Assembly: GCA_907165275.2 (NCBI GenBank)
Contig: OU015670.1
Span: forward strand, 5,173,501 to 5,237,500
Reading direction: 5' to 3'
Length of the DNA: 64,000 nucleotides
Source: Zygaena filipendulae
Taxonomy: Eukaryota; Arthropoda; Insecta; Lepidoptera; Zygaenidae
Every line of letters begins with the position of its first letter. Positions within the stretch are counted from its first letter, which is position 1. Position numbers and translations under genes: made by a program. This document shows positions 12,401-21,400 of the stretch, in pieces. The notes under the pieces were generated by a model. That model had not been told where the DNA came from. It worked only from the letters and a program-made list of their open reading frames with translations, and did not search any database.

Positions 12401-15400
12401 ACTCAGGGATTTTTTAAATCGGTCCAAATAAACAAACAAAAAATCAAATCTTTCCTAGTCACAAGTATAGATATTAGTTTAGATATCGCCGAACCGGGCG
12501 ACGTTGTTACCAGGAATGAGGGATGTTACGAAGGTAGCTTATCGGAACCGAAGTCGGAGTCCGTTTTAAAATTTGGTTTGTCGGAGTTGCGCGGGGACGC
12601 GACATGCATAACTTCTGATTTAAAAGTGTCGGAACCAACGTCGGTACCGGAGAGTATTGCGCTTAGAGAATACTGGTCATAATAAAAACGTATAAACCAT
12701 CAGTCAACAATGATGTAGCGCTAGTATCAGCTTGTGCACCAAGCGGCTCGATCGTCGAAGTCGTACGCTGGTTTCTCACCTGGAGCGCTCGACCCGCTCG
12801 CGGGCGGCGCGCGCCAGCGGCTGCAGGATGGGGCGCGTGGCGTGCGGCACGTCGAGCGGGTCGCCGCGCTGCCACGAGCCGGCCGTGTGGCGCACGCCCT
12901 CGCCGCGCCACACGCCGCCCGCGCCCCCGCCGCCCCCGCCCGCGCCCCCGCCGCCGCCCGCGCCGCGCGGACTGCGCTCGGCGGCGAGCGCCTCGATCAT
13001 CACGTCGAGCCGGCTGCGCGCCGCCTCCGCCGCGGGGATCAGCTGGCTCAGCGTCAAGTTCTCGCGCCCGGGCACCAGCCGCTGCAGGTCCGGCGGGTGC
13101 GGCGCGCCTGGGCACACGCCATTCTTATGTCACCTCACAACAAACATAGTATTAACATCTGCTATTGGCGACCGTCACTAAAGGCCGAAATCAGCGGTGG
13201 ACACCAACGGCTACGGACAATCGCCGTTATTAGTGGCTGTGATTAGCCGTGTTCACTATTTAAATGGTCATGGCTAGTGATTTCCACTAATGGTCACGGA
13301 TAATTTATTGACGTCACCGATAGCAACAGTCAGCGGTCGCCGCTAATGACCACGGATGATGGTAGGTATTCAATGCCACGATTAGTAAACGTCACCAAAA
13401 CCGACAATCGGTGATCATCATTGTTAAATGTTGTTAATCAGCATTGTTAATCATCAATACCAATGGCCATGGTCCACGAATAATGGTCGTCATTAGTTAT
13501 CGACATTAGTGACCACAAACAGCAGTGGTCACAAATGCCATGGCTAATAATCGCCACTAAGAGCCGCGCCAGTCGCTGTCAGTGGTCACGATAGTGATCG
13601 ACATTAGTGAACGCAATCAACGTTAGTCACTAATAGCCGGTGTTCAATAATAGAATAATACTAGTCGCTCTCAGTGGCCACAATTAGTGAGCAGATCGCA
13701 CCTTCGACGTCGACGAGGAACGGCGGCGGCATGAGGTGCGGCGGCGTCTCGGTCTGTTCGTCGAGCGCGCCGCCGAGCGCGTCGCGCACGCACGGCCGGT
13801 AGTCGGTGTGGAAGAACAGCTCGGTGGGCAGCTCGCGCAGCAGCCGGTGGCCGGCGCCCAGCCCCAGCAGCAGCAGGTGGCCGTGCGAGTCGCTCGCCGC
13901 GATCTGCGCGCCGCTCGCGCCCCACTTCGCGTCGAATATCGCGCCGTCGCCCTGGCCGTCGATGTGGTTGTGGAAGCGCGCCAGCACCTGCGGAGGGGAC
14001 GACTAGTGTGTGCAACGTTCACGGACAGCCGCCCAGCTGCGGGTGCGCCTCCAGCGCGTAGGGAAAGAAGCAAAGAATATTATTATTACGTAAAGAATCG
14101 ACGCTCTTTGCCCCCCGCCGACTTTGTGCCTCCCCACCCCCCGCCACAGTCGCAACATAGTGGCGATCGTAGAGGTAGAGGTAGAAGCTGTGAATGCTGT
14201 ATGGCTGTGTGTAAGTGCTGTGTGTGTCTCTGAGTATGTGTGTAATGGTGGATACGAAACATTGTACTTTTGACTGAAAAAATGTATGTTTCTTAGTTGT
14301 AAAGGCCAACCCGGCTGAGGGGTCTGTTGGTGTTGGTTGGCACTTGGCACTGACCTCCCCTTGGGGCGCGTGCCACACGAACAGCTGCCCGTCGTGGCCC
14401 GCGGACAGCAGCACGCCGGGCAGCAGCGGGTGCGCCTCCAGCACGTACGCCTCGTCGCGGTGCCCGCGCAGCGTGCGCACCTGCTGGCACGTGCGCGAAC
14501 ACCACACCTGCGGCCGAACCGCGGACAAAATTAACGTTGACGTAAATAAAAGTTAAATAACAAATCATATACGATCCTAAACTATTGAAAATTATTATTC
14601 TAGAACATACAAAAGATTGTACTTTTTATTTATGTGCTCCTGGTTTTATACAAAACAAAAGTTCCTAATATTAAACTGACAATTTTGAAAACAATAGCAA
14701 CAACGTAACCAAATGACATGTTTATTCCAGTTTTTGGTACGAAAATCAGCCGGCGACAGCGGTCTTCATTTGTTTTCATACTAAACTAAGTTGATTCCCC
14801 CGTTTCCTCTGTTCTGTGAGGTGCACACACCCGTCAACGAAGTCAAGTACTAGGAGCCCATAGCGCGGCGATGGTGGCACTCACCCGTATGGTGTGATCC
14901 GACACGGCCGTCAACACGTACGCGTCGCTGCAGTCCCAGCACACCATCGTCACCTGCGGACGTCACAAAACATGATTGATTATACATACTCAAGCTGATT
15001 ATAACAATCGGAACTTATTAGTAAGTTAAGTAAAAGCGGTGAATTTAGTTGGCAACACAAGTAGACTGTATAAAGTGGTGGATTTAGATGGTAACATAAA
15101 TGTATTGGACGTCATACAGCGACATGGTGATTTTCAAACTTTTCTAAAATGACCACTTTTCTAAAAGGTCCACATTCCCCAAAATAACTACTCAAGTACC
15201 CAGCACCCAGTGACCTTCAAAGGAACCCGCAAGCACCCTTGACAAGGCAACGCAGACTAACGCAGTGAGTTCAAGGTCGTCCCGTCGCCTCCCCACGTTG
15301 ACCTTGTCCCCGTACTAGATCATCAAGGTCAAGGATGTCACGTCTCCCCTCCCCCACACCTTGAGCCGCTGGCCGGCGTCGGCGGGCCCGCACCGCAGCA

Positions 15401-18400
15401 GCGAGTGCCGCCACTGCGTCGCCGCGAACACCCACAGCGCCGCAGTGCCGTCCTTGCTGCCCGACACGAAGCGCAGCCCGCGGTGCGCCCACGCGATGCT
15501 GTCCACCGCGTCGCCGTGCACCGCCGTCTCCAATATCTGAACAACGGCCATCGAAGTCAAACAATTTTATTCAAACGTGGCTCTTAACTAAGAGTAGCTG
15601 TCCGGAGTCCCCCGCAGTTTCACCCGCGGCAATTTCGGAGTTCCCGCGGGAATTCCAGGATAAACTTTTCGTGTAAACCTTCCTCTTGAATCACTCTATC
15701 TATTGGTGAAAACCGCATGAAAATCCGTTCAGTAGTTTTTGAGTTTATCGGGAACAGACAGACAGACAGACGCGGCGGAGGATTCTTTTTGATCTCAATA
15801 AAAATTTCAGCATTTTGTTGGACATAGTTTGTTTTATTTTCCTCCTCTCTGCGTCACTTCACCAATATATAAAAGCTGATAATTGGCCTATTTCTATCTA
15901 TTCTTTGTAATCTATTTTTGTATATCTGTAAGCTTTCCGAATAGTGCAAAATAAATAAATAAATAACTGTCATCGGAGTGAGCGATGGTTGTATATCCCT
16001 CCCGCTCGCACTCACCCTCCTCGGGCCGCCGGAGGCAGCGCCCTCGACGCAGTAGACGCGCACGTGGTGGTCGGCGCTGCCGGCCGCCAGGAAGGCGCCG
16101 CCCGCCGACCACGCGGCGCAGATCATATGGCAGGCGCCGGGCCGCATGCGCTCCACGTACTGCACCGGCTGCGACAGGAACTGCCCGTCGGGGGAGCACG
16201 TCCAGAACGCGACCGAGCCGTCCGTCGACGTGGACGCGAGCCAACGTACGTCCGCCTGCGCGGGCGGTGCCCAGTGCACCTGCGGAACACGACAGATGCC
16301 TGCCTCAGTGACCCGCCTTAGACGAGTTGACTATCTATGACCGATAACGCTATGGAAAACGTATCGTCACGTCACGTGGTCACGTAAAATCGTTCCGTCA
16401 AAAGTTCAATTTTTCGTGGCCTATCAAAGTTGCATATTAACCGAGTGAGAAAATCAAGACAATAGGCCTGTGTCCGGGATAATATGGAAATCATATAATA
16501 ATATATAATATATATAATAATTCGGCATAGGGTACTTTTTATCGCGGGAACTCCGAAATTAAACTGCGGGGCACAGCTAGTAAAAAAATTAATAATAAAC
16601 ACACATAGAAATTTCGGTTATTCAAAATAGGTAATGAAAGAAGCTTTTAGATAAAGCAGATTAAAGTTTAGGAGTGGGGGCTCGTGACGTTATAACGTCG
16701 TGCGTCATCGCGTAAACTGTGTATATCAATGTGCGACGACACACGACATTTCGAATCAGCGTATAGTATTTCAATAATCTAAAGAAAGAAAACATACGTG
16801 ACGAATATTTTTTATTCACGCCCGAACACGTAGCATCTCGTCCGCAGGTGGCGGCGGGGGCACTACTCACTACTGTGTGGCGCACTCACCGACGTGATGG
16901 TGCCCATGTGCGCGTGCAGCACGGCGCGCGGCGCGCCCGTCGCGAGGCACCACACGCGCACCAGCCGCTCCACCGAGCCGCACGCCAGCAGCGCGCCGTC
17001 CCACGACACGCACGCGTCCGTGATCTCGGCCGCGGCGCCGCGCAGCGTCGTCAGCAGCCGCCCGTCGTTCGCGCTCCACACCTTCACTAGCAGGTCGTCC
17101 GCCCCCTGGACAGTACGGTGCACATAACAATCGGACCACACAACACACTGAGTGATTATTTATTGAATATAAAATTATTTCAGTTTGTTTTTTTTTTGTT
17201 AAGTTTTCACGCCTTAAACGAAGTTGGATGGAGTTTGGTATAGAGGTGGATGTATAGTCTGGAATAGGACATTGGATACTTTTATCCCGGGATTCCCGCG
17301 GGAACTCCGAAATTACTGGGAGCTACAACCGCGGGGAATACATACCTATACACACGCGCGCCCAGACTGAAAAGTGGAACCCAGTGTTTATCACACAAAG
17401 TCCACCCCCTACCAGGAATCGATCCGTAACCTTTGATTAGGACTTTAGGAGGTAGGCATGGTGACCTACTGCACCCATCCCGGTATGAAACCACATCGAG
17501 CATACTCACAGTGATGACGTATCGGCCGGTGCAGTCGAACACGAGGCAGTACACGGAGGAGAGGTGACCGAGCGTGCGCCGCTGCAGCTGCATGCCGCTG
17601 AGCAGCCGCGCCGGAAACAGGCCGAGGTCGGGCCGCCCGCCCTCCAGTCCGGCCTTGCCCAGGTTGAGCTCGCGCGCCAACAGCCGCCGCACTGGCCCAA
17701 GTCACCACCCAAGGCAGAGGTCACACAATCACATCTCACTACTAGCTATGCCCCGCAATTTTACCCGCGTGAAACGTTTTTATATCAAAACCTTTTCCTC
17801 CGATATAAGTAAAACAGTCTATATGTATATTGTTCCGAGCTAAGCTTAATCTCCTGTAAAAGCCGCATAACAATCCGTTTAGTAAAGTCGGAGATTATCG
17901 TCGTCGTCGAGCAGACAGACAGCAAAGAATTTTAAAAACTTTCATTTTGTTATTGGTTGCTCTTCTTTGGTCGCTCCCTCTAAATTTTTAGTAAAAATAT
18001 TCAATGTACAGAATCTCCAATGTTGACTATTTTTTTTAGTCCGTCCAGTAGATTATTAAAAAATATTGGACACGTATTTTTTTCTTTTTTTACGTAATCC
18101 ATACCACCATAATAAAAGGGATTATGACGAGTTTTCTTTACTGAGAGCTAGGCAGCACCGGGTTCAGGAAGAATGCTTCGAATTTTTTACAAATAATGCG
18201 GAAAATAATATTAAAAATTCTCCTAAATTCTTCTGGAAGTATGTAAAGTCAAAGCGTAAATGTTGTAACTATCCTAATTTGTACTTGACAACAAAAAACA
18301 TAATGGCGGATCACATATATATGTAATGCATTTAATAAATATTTTGAGAGCGTTTTTGTTAGTTTAAGTCAGGATCGCGGTAATTATACGATATAAGACA

Positions 18401-21400
18401 ATCATGTACTGAAGTGTTATCAAGTGTTGTCATTGAGCATGAGACTGTCCTGAGGTTATTGCGATCATTTGATTTTCAAAAGTAGTCAACATCCCCATTC
18501 TACTCTTTTATTATATATTCACTATTTACTATGAACATAATACGTTGCGGTTGCGTTAAGATAATGTGCAAAATTGTTTTCCCTATGAACTCAAAGACAT
18601 TTCATTTCAAAAAAATACATTAACAACATGCGCCTTGCCTACAACGTGTGTCTTGTGTGTAGCTAGGAATATTGTTCGTCAATATCAGGGAACATCTAAA
18701 ACTCTGAACTGTCAGGGAACGTGTCTCACCGATACTGTGGTCCTGTTTGAAGGAGGCGTACTTCGGCTTGTCCCTTAATAGAGATTCGCTGAGTAGCGAG
18801 AGGCGCGCATTTAGTCGCAGCAGCGGGTCGATAGCGGGCGCGGGCGCGGGCGCGGGGGCGGAGGCGGAGGCGGAGGCCTGTGTGAGGGCGGCGGCGGGGG
18901 CCGCAGCATCAGTGGCGGAGGCCGCACAACGGGATAGCTGCAGCGCGCGCGCACATACGTCCGCCAGCCGCCGCCACGGCAGATTCTCGTACTGCGACTG
19001 CTGCTCACAACGAACACAAAACTAATAACTACACACGGCAACTGTACAGTATTGTACTGTATAGAGAAATATAAACATTGTAATAACCATATAGTATATC
19101 TATAGCACAGCTGATAATATAATACTATACCAGGATAATATAAATGTAATAATATGTAGTCTATTATACTACTATTTGTTTCTCTAAAACACACTATTTT
19201 TCAGGCATATAGTCTTTTAAGAACTTTTATTTATATACATACAGTTTGTCTTTTGCCCTTAATTCACTAAGTATGACCATTAACATTACTTGACAATAAT
19301 TTGCGTGCTTGAAACGCAATTCTTAACGCTCTAGATGGCGAAAAATCACAAATTAGTATTTTGTATGGCATATAAGACAGCATAATTAATATTCTATAGG
19401 TACCTAGTCTAAGTTCTTTGGCCTTAAAGGCGCGATTACACATTACAATCTGGCAGGCACCAATCTAGGAAATCGTAAGGTGTAATCGATGTTAGAGCAG
19501 TTAGGGACCAATTTAGTGAGATTGGAGGGTCCCAATCTACTTCTCCCCAGATTGGTGACGATGTAGGGCAGTGTAATCGCGTCGGATCCAATTTAGGGTC
19601 GGTGAGTGAGAGAGAGAGCGAGTGATCACACTACATTAAAATGTACCCTAGAGTGGTCGATATAAGATACAATTTAGTGTAGTGTGATCACTCGTTCTTT
19701 CTCTCGTATCTGATTTCTCGCCATACATCTAATATATATAAATCACGTGTCACGTTGTTTGTCCGCGATGGACTCCGAAACTACTGAACAGATTTTAATA
19801 AAATTTTGCAACCATTTATAATATGGTCCAACTTAAAAGATAGGATAGTTTTTATCCCGGAATTCCCTCGGGAACTGATGGACATAGAGTACTTTTTTTC
19901 CGCAACCTCCCCGGGAACTCCGAAATTACCGCCGATGAAATCGCGGGGGACAGCTAGTCTAATATATATAAATCATGTGTCACGTTGTTTGTCCGCGATG
20001 GACTCCGAAGTCCGAAACTACTGAACGGATTTTGATAAAATTTTGCAACCATTTATAATATGGTCCAACTTAAAAGATAGGATAGTTTTTATTCTATAAA
20101 TCACGTGTCACGTTGTTTGTCCGCGATGGACTCCGAAACTACTGAACGGATTTTGATAAAATTTTGCAACCATTTATGGTCCAACTTAAAAGATAGGATA
20201 GTTTTTATTCCGGAATTCCCACGGGAACTGAAGGACACAGAGTACTTTTTCCCGCAACCTCCGCGGGAACTCCGAAATTACCGCGGATGAAATCGCGGGG
20301 GACAGCTAGTTTACTATAATTCTCCCCAAATTCGGTACGATACAGCGAGTAGCGACTAGTTAGTTGGCGCACGCGCTTCGTTCGAATATCTCGATAGTTT
20401 AAATATCTCGATAAGTATCGATAGTTTAGATAGTTATCGATAGTTAACGAGTCCGACTCGGACATGAGGCGATTATCTCGACTGTAGCGAGTTACGACTA
20501 CGAGTCAGATTATATCGATAACTGTCAGTAGTTTCGATAGTTATAGAGTCAGACTCGGGCATAATCAATAGAAGTATCGAATGAGGCGATCATGGAGCCC
20601 GAGTCAGAATATTTCGAATGATGGAAGCGCCTAGTGAGGTGGTTCGTTGAAATAAGAGTTGATTAAAGAAACAAATTAATTTTTAAATGAGGGATTAAAT
20701 TTGTTTAGGGTGAGAACGATCAAAATACTAAAAAAGTATTTTATAATAAAATTTAACTACGATGTGAAGCGTCAGCACGTTGGCACTCAAACTTGTTTTC
20801 GTGATGTCTATGTGAATGTGATCACGTGGTCAAATTTTCAAAAGCTTACCTATATTTCGGAAACTACGAGGCGGAAAATTTGCCTTTTCTAAATTAAAAA
20901 AAGGCAACACTGGTTGACATGAAACAATCGAGATAGAGAAATATTTCGATAGTTTGGTCGAAAAGCGAGTCGATAGTTGACTCGATTGTAATTTTGAATC
21001 GATGCCATTGTTTCGATAATTGAAATATCTCGCAATCGCGCATCACTCTGTCATAAAAGTACCCTATGTCCTTCTCTGTGAAAACGGGGATGCAAAATTT
21101 GGAAAATTTATTGATTGGTTGAGCCGTTAAGTCGTGAAAGGGTAACAAGCAAACAAACAAACTCACTTTCGCATTTATAATATTCGTTTAGGATTTAATA
21201 AAAAAATCGACATGAACGCGACAACCTACTTATTAGATACTAGCTTTCCCCCGTGAATTTTTGAATTCGGAATTCCCCTGGGAATTTCGGGACAAAAAAG
21301 AACTTATGTCACTCAGGACTACCGTGGTTTCCTTTAAGAATTTTCTAAATCGGTTCAGTAGCTCCAGAGATTACCCCCTACAACGTATTCTCGCCGGAGC

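Larger units (their letters stand above)
7220..13107 (-). other. BRWD3: BRWD3 exons 13-21: linker, SSxxYSDW motif and cryptic-Tudor region
   Basis: Nine exons (residues ~601-1150). Exon 13 begins GAPHPPDLQRLVPGREN like PHIP, then has a Gly/Ala-rich insert. Exons 14-16 are Arg/Ser/Asp-rich and include SSQYSDWEAG, matching the PHIP SSDYSDW segment. Exons 17-21 carry [81 protein letters not shown] and WDNGEVERLSPWDLEP. In PHIP this block forms the cryptic Tudor that works with bromodomain 1 to read histone H3 Lys4 methylation. That function is inferred from the family. Confidence 0.9.

Noticed and set aside
12663..13246. Long Arg/Ala-rich frames on both strands
   Set aside because: They are alternative frames of GC-rich BRWD3 exon 13. 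The real frame is fixed by GAPHPPDLQRLVPGREN similarity and phase.
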